Source: Sphingomonas montanisoli (GTDB taxonomy: Bacteria > Pseudomonadota > Alphaproteobacteria > Sphingomonadales > Sphingomonadaceae). From it: a stretch of DNA of 64,000 nt. Position numbers and translations under genes: made by a program. Under the pieces are notes generated by a model, which ran no database searches, was not told the DNA's origin, and worked only from the letters and a program-made list of their open reading frames with translations. Location: contig NZ_VTOU01000002.1 in the NCBI RefSeq assembly GCF_008274695.1, positions 206,001-270,000 on the forward strand, written 5' to 3'. Every line of letters begins with the position of its first letter. Positions within the stretch are counted from its first letter, which is position 1. Positions 16,035 through 24,805 of this stretch are shown in pieces.

Positions 16035-18488
16035 ATGCACAAAGCTATTCTACTCGCGCGTTCGGCCGCCATTGCTCTGGCCGTCGCCAACGGCAGCGCG
16101 CTCGCACAGACCGCATCCGCCAGCCAATCCGATGGTGAGCCTGCCACGCTGCAGGATATTGTCGTCACCGCCCGCCGCCAGTCGGAATCGCTCCAGAAGA
16201 CGCCGATCGCGATTACGGCGCTCGACAACAAGACACTCGAGAAGATGAATGTCCAGTCGGTCGACAAGGTCGCGCAGGTCGCCCCGAACCTGATCATCAG
16301 CCAGCAATCCTCATCGCTGTCGGCGGCATCGATCACCATCCGCGGGATCGGCCAGACCGATCCGTCGCTCGGCCTCGATACGGCGGTCGGCATCTATCTC
16401 GACGGCGTCTATGTGGCGCGCAGCGCGGGGTCGCTGTTCGATCTGGTCGATGTCGAACGGATCGAGGTGCTGCGCGGCCCGCAGGGCACCTTGTTCGGCC
16501 GCAATACTACCGGCGGCGCGATCCAACTCCTGTCGAAGAAGCCGCAGGATGAGTTCGGGGTTTCGGCGAAGGTCGGCTACGGCACCCGCCGAAACCTTTC
16601 GGGCAAGATCCGCATCGATACCGGCGAACTCGGCGATTCCGGCATCTCCGCCTCGGCCACCTATCTGCACCGGCAGCGCAACGGCTATTTCAACAATTTC
16701 CTCACGCCCAAGAGCAAGGATCCGGGGGCGCTGAATGTCGACGCCTTCGGGGTCGGAATCCGCGGCGATTTCGGCCAGTTCCAGCTCAACTACGCCTTCG
16801 ACTGGGACGATCGCGTGGGTACCTCGGCTTTCTTCCAGACGGTCGCACTCGGCGCCGACGCCCGCACCTATTATGGCCGGTCCGCCAGCCTGGGCGGTGC
16901 TCCGCTCCAGTTCGTCGGGCCGAACATCCGCCTGAACTCGGGTCTTCAGCAGCCGAGCGGCCTGCCGGGCAACAATTATGGATCGCAGACCCGCAGCCAG
17001 GGCCACAGCCTCACGGCGTCCTACGAGGTTTCGGATGCCTTCACGATCAAGTCCATCACCGGCTACCGCAAGCTGCTGATGAAAAATTCGCTGTCGCTGT
17101 CCGGACAGGGCGATCTCAAGGGGCGCGTGCTCGATTTCACCTCGCCCACGCTCACCTCGATCAAATCGGTCTCGCCCTATAACGGCTTCAACTCGCCGCA
17201 GCGGCAGCGCCAGTTTTCGGAAGAGCTTCAGTTGCTTGGCAGCACGGGCGACTTTTCCTACGTGCTCGGAGCCTATTATTTCCGCGAGCGCGTGTCGGAG
17301 AATAATAACCAGAACCTGACATTGGTACTCTCACCCTTCGCGCTGCCCTTCCTCGGCATTCCCACGGCGGTACGCGATGCGCTGGTCGCGCAAAATATCG
17401 ATCTGATCGGCCTCGGCACGTCGCCGCTCGCCGCCTATCGCCAGACGTCGAAGTCCTACGCGGCATTCGGGCAGCTGAGCTGGAAACCACAGGCGCTGGA
17501 CGAAAAGCTCGAGGTGACCGGCGGCATCCGCTACACCAAGGACAAGAAGAACACGACGATCGCCAACGCGACCAACGGCGTGCCAAATGCGTCGAACACC
17601 TCGCAGGGTATCAGCTTCGAAAACACTGCGTTTCTCGGGTCGCTCAGCTATCAGGTCGCGCCGGCTGCGCTCGTCTATGCGAAGGCTTCGACCGGGTATA
17701 AATCGGGCGGCTTCAACCCGCGTGCTGATGGGATCTGCACCGCCCCGACGGTGACGGGCGCCTGCCCCGGGGGCACCTATCGGCTCAACTCGTTCAAGCC
17801 GGAGAAGCTGACCTCCTACGAAGCCGGTGCGAAGCTTGACTTGTTCGACCGCCGTCTGCGCATCAACGCGGCGGCGTTCCTCAGCAAATATGACGACCTG
17901 CAGGTGCCGCAATTCGCGGCGGGCAGCGGCGGCGCGACCACGCTGCTGGTCAATGCGGGCAAGGCCGAGTTCAAGGGCGTCGAGCTCGAAATCACCGCGC
18001 TTCCCGCGCGGGGGCTGACGCTGTCGGGATCGATGGGATACACAGATCCCAAATATAAGCAGTTCCTGTTCCTCAACCCCAACACCAACACGGTCAGCGA
18101 CATCGCTGCGACCGCGCGCTTCCCGAACGTCGCCAAGTTCAACTCAAACCTGGCGGCCGACTATACCTTTGCGCCGATGAGCATGGGCGTGTTGTCGGCG
18201 CGGGTCGCTTATGCCTATCGCAGCAAGATCTTTTACCACCCCAACGATGCGGTAAACCCGTTCCAGCGGGACATTGCCGGCCCGCCTACGAACACGGTCA
18301 GCGCGCGCATTGCGTTGAGCGAGATCGCGCTCGGCGGCCGTGCGAAAGGCGAGATCGCGCTCTCGGGCGACAATCTGCTGAACGAAGATCAGGTTCTCTA
18401 CGGCATCGACTTCGGCTCGCTCGGCTTCGGCGGCAAACTCTATGCGGAGCCACGCCGTTTCCTCGTCGAGTTCAAGGTCGAATACTGA
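16035..18488 (+). CDS. TonB-dependent outer-membrane receptor
   Basis: An 817-residue receptor: signal peptide ending 'SALAQ' (about 1-24), TonB box 'DIVVTARRQSE' (about 41), plug domain (about 52-165) with 'VEVLRGPQGTLFGRNTTGGA'-type motif, then a 22-strand barrel ending in the aromatic 'EFKVEY' that BAM recognises. It belongs to the broad sphingomonad group near FecA/CirA relatives; the cargo is unknown. Divergent from the SDR-OYE-Lrp-Lrp operon, so it probably imports the substrate that operon oxidises. Confidence 0.92.
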   Translation: MHKAILLARSAAIALAVANGSALAQTASASQSDGEPATLQDIVVTARRQSESLQKTPIAITALDNKTLEKMNVQSVDKVAQVAPNLIISQQSSSLSAASITIRGIGQTDPSLGLDTAVGIYLDGVYVARSAGSLFDLVDVERIEVLRGPQGTLFGRNTTGGAIQLLSKKPQDEFGVSAKVGYGTRRNLSGKIRIDTGELGDSGISASATYLHRQRNGYFNNFLTPKSKDPGALNVDAFGVGIRGDFGQFQLNYAFDWDDRVGTSAFFQTVALGADARTYYGRSASLGGAPLQFVGPNIRLNSGLQQPSGLPGNNYGSQTRSQGHSLTASYEVSDAFTIKSITGYRKLLMKNSLSLSGQGDLKGRVLDFTSPTLTSIKSVSPYNGFNSPQRQRQFSEELQLLGSTGDFSYVLGAYYFRERVSENNNQNLTLVLSPFALPFLGIPTAVRDALVAQNIDLIGLGTSPLAAYRQTSKSYAAFGQLSWKPQALDEKLEVTGGIRYTKDKKNTTIANATNGVPNASNTSQGISFENTAFLGSLSYQVAPAALVYAKASTGYKSGGFNPRADGICTAPTVTGACPGGTYRLNSFKPEKLTSYEAGAKLDLFDRRLRINAAAFLSKYDDLQVPQFAAGSGGATTLLVNAGKAEFKGVELEITALPARGLTLSGSMGYTDPKYKQFLFLNPNTNTVSDIAATARFPNVAKFNSNLAADYTFAPMSMGVLSARVAYAYRSKIFYHPNDAVNPFQRDIAGPPTNTVSARIALSEIALGGRAKGEIALSGDNLLNEDQVLYGIDFGSLGFGGKLYAEPRRFLVEFKVEY

Positions 18489-18520
18489 ACCAACCGTGTT
18501 TGGCACCATGGGGCTGAAAT

Positions 18521-18606
18521 GCGCGGTTGCGATTATGCGACCGCGCTGACGCCGCGCAGCGACGGGCTTCTTCGGAGGCTGGTGTACACCACGTTGTTCA
18601 CCAGCC
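18521..18606. other. Two hairpins downstream of the TonB receptor gene
   Basis: The spacer between the receptor and the convergent porin pseudogene holds two inverted repeats: arms at 18521-18530 / 18537-18546 (one mismatch) and GGCTGGTG (18577-18584) / CACCAGCC (18599-18606). Either could support transcription ending, but neither is followed by a T run. No gene is seen in 18489-18704. Confidence 0.35.
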
Positions 18607-18704
18607 TTCGACGCAATCGTAATATACACCCTCTACGAAGAGCATCGTATCGAAGAACCGGCTTGCCTCCGCGACATCGCGAACGAGCATCCGGAACAAA
18701 GCCG

Positions 18705-20047
18705 TCACACACGGAACATCGCCTCGAGCCCCAGCATGTGTATGTCGCGTGCCGGCCCACTATCGCGGACGAACCCTCCGGGGCGGAAGATCGAGTAAGA
18801 GACGGCGTAGGACACGGTTGGCGTCGGCTGCCAGCTCAGCAGCAATTCGCCCTGCGTGCCGATATAGCGCCGGTCGGAAGCATCGCCCCGGCGGACGAGC
18901 TGGCCGGGGACGTCATAGATGCCGTCGCCCTTGCTCTGCCGCCAATAGGAGATGCCCGCGACGCCCAGGCCGAAACCCCGGCCGAGATCGAGATCTACGC
19001 TGGGGTGCAGGTTCATGATGTTGATCGGCCCGATCGGCGAAAGCTCGCCGAAATATTGCCCTTGGGGAAGAGGGCGTTGAACGAGCCGAGCCGATTGTCG
19101 GCAGGGTTCTTGTCGCCGCTCGCGACATTGGCGCGCAGGCGGACGTGGGGCTTGAGCGGCAGCGCGTCGAACGCAAAGCCGGTTTCGCTCGCGATCGACC
19201 ATGCGCGGATCGTCGCCCCGCCGAAATGGCCGCGCTGGAGCATCGCTTCCCAGTTCCACGACAGCGCGCCGCTCTTGCCGAAGAAGCGGGCGCCATAGGT
19301 CTGGCGGCGCTCGTCGCCGCGACCCTGTTCGAACGATGCCGTCTCGTTGCGATAATCGAGCCAATAAGCGTCGATCTTCAAGCCGTCCGCGATCGCGAAG
19401 GTCGTGTAGACGCCATCGAGATGCTTGGTGTCCGACGTGCGATCGTCGAAATCCCCGGGGCCGACCGCGACCGGACGCATGTGAAAAGCATCGATGCGGA
19501 CCGCACCCGTCGACAGGATCGCGCGGACGCCGTCGAACGGCTGAGGGATATTGGGGCCGTAGCGTATGCCGACCAGCCGTTCGGAACCGAGCGGCATCAA
19601 TTCACGCCCCGCACGCAGCGTCAGCGTCGCATGATCGCCCAGCGGCAGCGCGATGTCGCCGAAACCTTGGAGCAGATCGATGCCGGTTTCGTCGGCCGGC
19701 CCTGCCGCGGGCTGGACGCCGCGCGCCTTGCCTGCGATCGCCTGGATGAAAACCCGCGCCGCGCCGACATGGACATCGGCGTGCGGCATCAGACGCAGCC
19801 ACAGATAGCCGTCATCGGGCGCCGGGGCCGAACCCCAGTAATTGCCGCTGAAGCTTTCCTGCCGCGCCCGCGCCTCGACACCCAGGCTGATCCAGCTGGT
19901 GTCGTCGGCATTGAGCGCGACATGCTTGGTGCCGGCATCGTGCGCCTGCGACCAATCCTCGTCATAACGCCAGTTGAGCTGGGCCGGCGCCCCCGCCTGT
20001 GCGGCGGCGGGGATCAGCGCCAGCAGGGGGAGCAGCCGGTTGATCAT
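18705..20047 (-). pseudogene. Alginate-export-type outer-membrane porin, interrupted by a one-base frameshift
   Basis: The reading frame from ATG 20047 gives a signal peptide ('LLALIPAAAQAG') and an AlgE/alginate_exp-like beta-barrel ('WISLGVEARARQESFSGNYW', 'RAGRELMPLGSERLVG', 'FDGVRAIL'). At about 19058-19061 the frame breaks after 'FNALFPKG'; the next frame continues exactly the expected sequence 'QYFGELSPIGPINIMNLHPS' to a C-terminal 'LEAMFRV' strand. Adding one C restores a single 447-residue protein. It is either a recent inactivation or a sequencing error. The start overlaps the YoaK-like gene by ATGA, making it the last gene of the YcaC-XapX-amidohydrolase-DoxX-YoaK operon. Confidence 0.75.
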
Positions 20048-20724
20048 TTGACGCGCACCGCGCACAGCGCCGAGCTGGCGAAGATGATCGCGGCAGCGAC
20101 CAGCAGCGGGATCGCCAGTCCCCAGTTCAGCAGGAGGAAGGCGCCGACGGCCGCGCCCGCGAAGATCATCACCACCGCCAGGACACGGCGTCCCCAATTG
20201 GCATTGCCGCCCGCGCCCGCTGCACTGTCCGCTGCCAGACCGGTGAGGGTCAGCGTCAGCACCGTCGTCGTCAGATCGGGCACCTTCAGGCTGCGCACCG
20301 TGGCGTTGCGATATCCCATCGCGAGCGCGGTCAGGCCGATGATCGCGTAGAGGTTCGGGCGCGGCGACAGGCTGGCAATGTCATAACCGATCGCGAAGCC
20401 CGCCGCCGCGATCAGCAGGATCGCCTCGATTGTCGCCGATACCAGCAGCCAGCGGGCGAGCGGCCGATCCTGATGCATCCGCGCGCTCCGCCCGCCGATC
20501 GCCGCCCCCACCAGGAACAGCCCCAGCGCGGTCAGCATCGGCGCAAAATAGAAACCCGGCGTCCCCGCCGCCGCAAAGCCCAGAAACGCGATGTTCCCGG
20601 TCATGTTGGCGGTGAACACCTTGCCGAGGCCGATCACGCTGACCGCGTCGATCAGCCCCGTCGTCGCCGACAGCGCCAGCATCAGCGGCACCAGTCCTTC
20701 GGTCTTGGAAGCGGGAGCGGTCAT
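20044..20724 (-). CDS. YoaK family (DUF1275) membrane protein
   Basis: A 226-residue protein with about six membrane segments and family motifs 'GLIDAVSVIGLGKVFTANMT', 'GNIAFLG' and 'GYRNATVRSLKVPDLTTTVLT'. DUF1275/YoaK proteins are inner-membrane proteins of unknown transport or signalling role. The gene overlaps DoxX (upstream) and the porin (downstream) by ATGA on both sides, so it is translationally coupled within the operon. Confidence 0.85.
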   Translation of the reverse strand: MTAPASKTEGLVPLMLALSATTGLIDAVSVIGLGKVFTANMTGNIAFLGFAAAGTPGFYFAPMLTALGLFLVGAAIGGRSARMHQDRPLARWLLVSATIEAILLIAAAGFAIGYDIASLSPRPNLYAIIGLTALAMGYRNATVRSLKVPDLTTTVLTLTLTGLAADSAAGAGGNANWGRRVLAVVMIFAGAAVGAFLLLNWGLAIPLLVAAAIIFASSALCAVRVK

Positions 20725-21140
20725 CGCGCCGTCTCCCGTTCGGTCAGGATTGCCGCGAGCATGAAGCCGCCGATCAGCCCGACATGCTCAAGGAAGCTGT
20801 TGCGATCGTGGAAGCGCGCGACCGGATCGGCGATCTCCCAGAACGGATGGCCGATCAATGTCGCCATCGCGGTGAAGACGCCCAGCGCGCCCGCCGCCAG
20901 CCAGCCGAACCGGCCGAGGATCAGCAGCACCGACGCGCCGACCTGGACGAATATGGTGGCCGCGACCACCAGTCCGGCCGGCTCCAGCCCGAAATGGGCC
21001 GCCTCCGCAAAGGCGCCGTCGAGGTCGGTCAGCTTGGCGAATCCGCTGGACCAGTATGGCAGCGTCAGGACGCCGCGGGCGAGGATGCCGAAGCCGCGCG
21101 CATCGAGCAGCGCGGCGATGGGGCGGGGTGTGGTGCGCAT
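20721..21140 (-). CDS. DoxX-family membrane protein
   Basis: A 139-residue protein with four membrane segments and the DoxX pattern 'LTLPYWSSGFAKL' at the N-terminus, 'LEPAGLVVAATIFVQVGASV' and 'FLEHVGLIGGFMLAA' at the end. Relatives are subunits of thiosulfate:quinone oxidoreductase or partners in membrane redox complexes. Coupled to YoaK by ATGA; begins three bases after the amidohydrolase stop. Confidence 0.85.
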   Translation of the reverse strand: MRTTPRPIAALLDARGFGILARGVLTLPYWSSGFAKLTDLDGAFAEAAHFGLEPAGLVVAATIFVQVGASVLLILGRFGWLAAGALGVFTAMATLIGHPFWEIADPVARFHDRNSFLEHVGLIGGFMLAAILTERETAR

Positions 21141-21143
21141 CGA

Positions 21144-23084
21144 TCAGACCGCCCAGCAGCCGCAGCCCATGACGCCCCAGAAGCTCTGGACGTCGGCGGC
21201 GGGAACATTGGCGCCCAATGCGGCGGCATGATCGTGGCCGTGGACGTTGCACGACGATGCGCAACCGCAGGCGGCCGCCATCTTTTGCGCAGCGCCATCG
21301 CGCCGCCAATGCCCGCCGAAGGTCGCGACGGGCGACCATGTCGGCATCGCCTTGGGCAGCGCGGGGGCAAGCGGGCCGAAATCCCCCTCCCCATGCACCA
21401 CCTTGCCGCCCAGCATCGTCAGCACCGAACGCAGGTGGACGATCTCATCCTCCGGCACGCTGAAATAATCGTCGGAGAGGATCGCGAGATCGGCAAGCTG
21501 CCCCGCCTTGATCTGCCCCTTCTTGCCCTGTTCGTTCGAGAACCAGGTGTTCGCCTCGGTCCACAGCCGCAGCGCGCTCTCGCGGTCGAGCCGGTTGGCG
21601 ACCGGATAGAGGCGCAGGCCACCGACCGTCTTGGAGGTCACGAGCCAGCTGAGCGACACCCACGGATTGTAGCTGGCGACGCGGGTCGCGTCGGTGCCGG
21701 CGCCCACCGGGATGCCCGCCGCCATCATCCGCTTGATCGGCGGGGTCCGCTCGGCCGCCTTCGCGCCGTAACGCTCGACGAAATATTCGCCCTGGAACGC
21801 CATGCGATGCTGGACGGCGATGCCGCCGCCAAGTGCGGCGATCCGATCGATGTTGCGCTCGCTGATCGTCTCGGCATGGTCGAAGAACCAGTTGAGGCCC
21901 TGCAGCGGCACGTCGCGATTGACCTTCTCGAACACGTCGAGCGCGCGGCCGATCGTCTCGTCATAGGTCGCATGAAGCCGCCACGGCCAGCGCCGCTCGG
22001 CCAACAGGCGGACCACCGGCTCCAGATCGCTTTCCATGTTCGCCGGCATATCGGGCCGCGCGACGCGGAAATCCTCGAAATCCGCCGCCGAATAGACCAG
22101 CATCTCGCCCGCACCATTGTGACGATAGGTATCGTCGCCGTCGCCCGGCTTCACCTTGGTCGACCAGGTCGCGAAGTCCTTCAACTCCTCCTTCGGCTTC
22201 TGCGTGAACAGGTTGTAGGCGATGCGCAGCGTCAGATCGCCGTCCCGATGCAGCTTCTCGATGATCTGATAATCGTCGGGATAATTCTGATAGCCGCCGC
22301 CCGCGTCGATCACGCTGGTGACGCCCAGCGAGTTGAGTTCGCGCATGAAATGCCTGGTCGAATTGACCTGATAGTCCTCGGGCAGCTTTGGCCCCTTGGC
22401 GAGCGTCGCGTAGAGGATCGTCGCATTGGGCTGGGCCAGCAGCAGCCCGGTCGGGTTGCCGGCCGCATCGCGAACGATCTCGCCGCCCGGCGGGTTGGGC
22501 GTGTCTTTGGTGTAGCCCACCGCACGCAACGCCGCGGCATTGAGCAAGGCGCGATCGTAGAGGTGAAGGATGAACACCGGCGTTTCGGGCGCGGCGGCGT
22601 TGATCTCGTCGATCGTCGGCAGGCGCTTCTCCGCGAACTGGTGCTCGGTGAACCCGCCGACGACGCGCACCCACTGCGGCGGCGGAGTATTCTCAGCCTG
22701 CTTCTTCAGCATCGCCATCGCGTCGGCCAAGGTCGGCACGCCTTCCCAGCGCAGCTCCATATTATAGTTCAGCCCGCCACGGATGACGTGGATGTGGCTG
22801 TCGATCAGGCCGGGGATCAGGCGGCGGCCCTTCGCATCGATCACCTGCGCGTTCGGGCCGGCGGCGGCGCGAACCTCCTGTTCCGATCCCACCGCCAGGA
22901 ACTTGCCGTCGCGGATCGCGACCGCCTGCGCACTCGGGTTGGCGCGATCGAGGGTGGTGATCCGGGCGTTGGTGACGATCATGTCCACGGGCGGTCTCCG
23001 GGTGGCGGCAAGGATGGGGGTAGCGAAGGCGGCGGTCGCAGCGCCGGTCATCGCCTGGCGGCGGGTCAGGGAGGTCATCGTCAC
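21144..23084 (-). CDS. YtcJ-like amidohydrolase with twin-arginine-type signal and Cys/His-rich tail
   Basis: A 646-residue metal-dependent hydrolase of the amidohydrolase-3/YtcJ group. N-terminus 'LTRRQAMTGAATAAFATPI' is a Tat-type signal, so the enzyme is probably periplasmic. The metal site has 'GLIDSHIHVIRGG' (about 88), 'LHATYDE' (about 370), 'FFDHAET' and 'GAGTDATR' (about 475). After the usual end of the fold, about 40 residues are added with 'CGCASSCNVHGHDH' and a final 'GCGCWAV', a possible metal- or sulfur-binding tail. The substrate is unknown. ATGA overlap with the upstream XapX gene. Confidence 0.88.
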   Translation of the reverse strand: MTMTSLTRRQAMTGAATAAFATPILAATRRPPVDMIVTNARITTLDRANPSAQAVAIRDGKFLAVGSEQEVRAAAGPNAQVIDAKGRRLIPGLIDSHIHVIRGGLNYNMELRWEGVPTLADAMAMLKKQAENTPPPQWVRVVGGFTEHQFAEKRLPTIDEINAAAPETPVFILHLYDRALLNAAALRAVGYTKDTPNPPGGEIVRDAAGNPTGLLLAQPNATILYATLAKGPKLPEDYQVNSTRHFMRELNSLGVTSVIDAGGGYQNYPDDYQIIEKLHRDGDLTLRIAYNLFTQKPKEELKDFATWSTKVKPGDGDDTYRHNGAGEMLVYSAADFEDFRVARPDMPANMESDLEPVVRLLAERRWPWRLHATYDETIGRALDVFEKVNRDVPLQGLNWFFDHAETISERNIDRIAALGGGIAVQHRMAFQGEYFVERYGAKAAERTPPIKRMMAAGIPVGAGTDATRVASYNPWVSLSWLVTSKTVGGLRLYPVANRLDRESALRLWTEANTWFSNEQGKKGQIKAGQLADLAILSDDYFSVPEDEIVHLRSVLTMLGGKVVHGEGDFGPLAPALPKAMPTWSPVATFGGHWRRDGAAQKMAAACGCASSCNVHGHDHAAALGANVPAADVQSFWGVMGCGCWAV

Positions 23085-23296
23085 GGGCGCGGCTCCTTGG
23101 GATCGATGATGGTTGGTTCGGTAGTAGATTGATGTGCCATCAGGCTCTTGGCCATCGGCATGATCTGTTCGCCCAGCAGGATGCCGAGCAGGCCGATCAG
23201 CGCGATGACGGGCGGCGCGGGGGAACGGACGCCCATCAGGCTATAGGCGATGCCGACGATCAGGCCGGCACCGGCCGAAAGCAAATAGGGTTTCAT
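23081..23296 (-). CDS. XapX-domain small membrane protein
   Basis: A 71-residue protein with two hydrophobic helices: 'LLSAGAGLIVGIAYSLMGVR' and 'APPVIALIGLLGILLGEQ', the XapX signature. The domain is often encoded next to YcaC-type hydrolases and amidohydrolases; its function is unknown. A polar tail of about 20 residues follows. Coupled by ATGA to the amidohydrolase. Confidence 0.85.
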   Translation of the reverse strand: MKPYLLSAGAGLIVGIAYSLMGVRSPAPPVIALIGLLGILLGEQIMPMAKSLMAHQSTTEPTIIDPKEPRP

Positions 23297-23372
23297 GAAG
23301 GCAGTTCCTTCGCAGGAAAGGCAAGGCGAAGGTTGGCGGAGGCCGGAAGGGGGCCGGCCTCCGCCCGGACGA

Positions 23373-24032
23373 TCAGTGACCGCCTTCGGAAGCGCCGAAC
23401 ATCGTCTTGGCGTAGGTGATGCCGATGCCGTAGGCGCCGCCCCACTTCTTCGCGATGCCGGTGGTCATGTCATAGGTCTCGGTCCGCGCCCAATCGCGCT
23501 GCATTTCGAGGAGGTATTGGAGCGAGGTGATCGGGCGGACGCCGGCCTGCACCATGCGCTCCACCGCGCGCTCATGCGCTTCGTCCGAAATGTCGCCGCT
23601 GGCATCGGTGATCACATAGACCTCGAAGCCCTGTTCGATCGCGGAGAGCGCGGGGCCGACGATGCAGACCGAGGTCCACAGGCCCGCGAAGACGAGGCGT
23701 TCCTTGCCGATGCGGTTGACCTCTTCGATCACGGCGGCGTCTTCCCAGGTGTTCATCGACGTGCGGTCGAGCAGCTTCTGCCCGGGGAAAGGATCGGTGA
23801 TCTCGGAGAACATCGGGCCGGAGAAGCTCTTCTCGGCAACCGTGGTCAGGATGGTGGGGACATTGAAGCCGGCTGCGGCATTGGCGACCAGCGCGGCGTT
23901 GTTGCGGAGCATTTCGGGCGAAATCGACTTGGTGGCGAAGGCCATCTGCGACTGGAAATCGATGAGGATCAGGGCGTGGTCGGTCGGCGAGAGCAGCGTC
24001 TTACCGGGGGTCGGCGTGGCGGTGATGGTCAT
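23373..24032 (-). CDS. YcaC-like isochorismatase-family hydrolase
   Basis: A 219-residue cysteine hydrolase-like protein. The catalytic triad positions can be read: Asp in 'ALILIDFQSQMAF' (about 24), Lys in the 'TVAEKSFSGPM' region, Cys in 'GLWTSVCIVGPAL' (about 120). YcaC proteins are octameric/hexadecameric hydrolases of unknown natural substrate. First gene of the operon; a palindrome 105-119 bases upstream is the likely operator. Confidence 0.88.
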   Translation of the reverse strand: MTITATPTPGKTLLSPTDHALILIDFQSQMAFATKSISPEMLRNNAALVANAAAGFNVPTILTTVAEKSFSGPMFSEITDPFPGQKLLDRTSMNTWEDAAVIEEVNRIGKERLVFAGLWTSVCIVGPALSAIEQGFEVYVITDASGDISDEAHERAVERMVQAGVRPITSLQYLLEMQRDWARTETYDMTTGIAKKWGGAYGIGITYAKTMFGASEGGH

Positions 24033-24136
24033 GATCTAATCCCTTCTGGCTGTGTCCGTCGCCGGATCGTTCCGGCTGAGGAGTCGTCTAAAGGGATCGG
24101 TAAGTTCGATGCAGGCCTATAAAATTGTCCCGATTG

Positions 24137-24151
24137 TTCGATTAAATCGAA
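24137..24151. promoter_or_regulatory. Palindrome TTCGATTAAATCGAA upstream of the YcaC operon
   Basis: A perfect 7+1+7 dyad in the control region of the YcaC-like operon. Its T-N11-A core fits LysR-type operators, and LysR genes often flank this operon type elsewhere, but none is present in the window. Function inferred only. Confidence 0.45.
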
Positions 24152-24244
24152 AAGCGATCCAGATACTTCTGAGCGGGATGTTGGACGTGCGGCAGTTCCG
24201 AGGGAACAGTCTCGATGCCTTTCATGCGCGCATCCGTACGTGCC

Positions 24245-24805
24245 TTAGCGTTTTAATCCGTCGAGCATCCACGTGCCACCGACGCACAAGACGGCCTCCA
24301 GCGAAAGCCAGTCGCCTGCGGTGTCCGCGGTAATACCCCCCGTCGGACAAAAGCGTGCCTTGTTGAAAGGCGCGGCTAGCGCCTTCAGGGCGGGGATTCC
24401 GCCATTCGCGACCGCCGGGAAGAATTTGAAATGCCCCAGGCCCATCTCAAGCCCCCGCATGATATCCGAAGCGGTCGCGACGCCGGGCAGGATCGGGATC
24501 CTCTCGTCCTGCGCAGCGCGCACGACGGCTTCGGTCAGGCCCGGAGAGACGATGAAGCGCGCACCGGCATCGATCGCGCGCTTCAGGTCGTCCGGGTTGA
24601 GTACGGTCCCGGCGCCGACCACTGCACCATCCACCTGCGACATCGCCCGGATGGCCTTGAACGCATCTGGCGTGCGTAATGTGACTTCGAGCGCATGATG
24701 CCCCGCGGCCACCAACGTTTCGCCCATCGCTAATGCGTCGTTGGCATCTTCGATAACGATGACGGGGATGACGGGCGCGAGCCGCATGATGGATTCGATC
24801 GTCAT
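24245..24805 (-). CDS. eda: 2-dehydro-3-deoxy-phosphogluconate (KDPG) aldolase, short C-terminus
   Basis: Class I aldolase that splits KDPG into pyruvate and glyceraldehyde 3-phosphate, the last step of both uronate branches encoded here. Catalytic residues: Glu in 'LEVTLRTPDA' (about 42) and the Schiff-base Lys in 'GLGHFKFFPAVANGG' (about 127), with 'FCPTGGI' and 'CVGGTWM' phosphate loops. At 186 residues it is about 20 shorter than usual: it ends 'DGLKR' where homologues have a final helix. No frameshift partner restores a tail. It may still be active. Coupled by ATGA to the reductase upstream, last in the operon. Confidence 0.88.
   Translation of the reverse strand: MTIESIMRLAPVIPVIVIEDANDALAMGETLVAAGHHALEVTLRTPDAFKAIRAMSQVDGAVVGAGTVLNPDDLKRAIDAGARFIVSPGLTEAVVRAAQDERIPILPGVATASDIMRGLEMGLGHFKFFPAVANGGIPALKALAAPFNKARFCPTGGITADTAGDWLSLEAVLCVGGTWMLDGLKR

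Noticed and set aside
20784..23132. A 782-codon open frame on the + strand
   Set aside because: Antisense shadow of the amidohydrolase and its neighbours; no family features.
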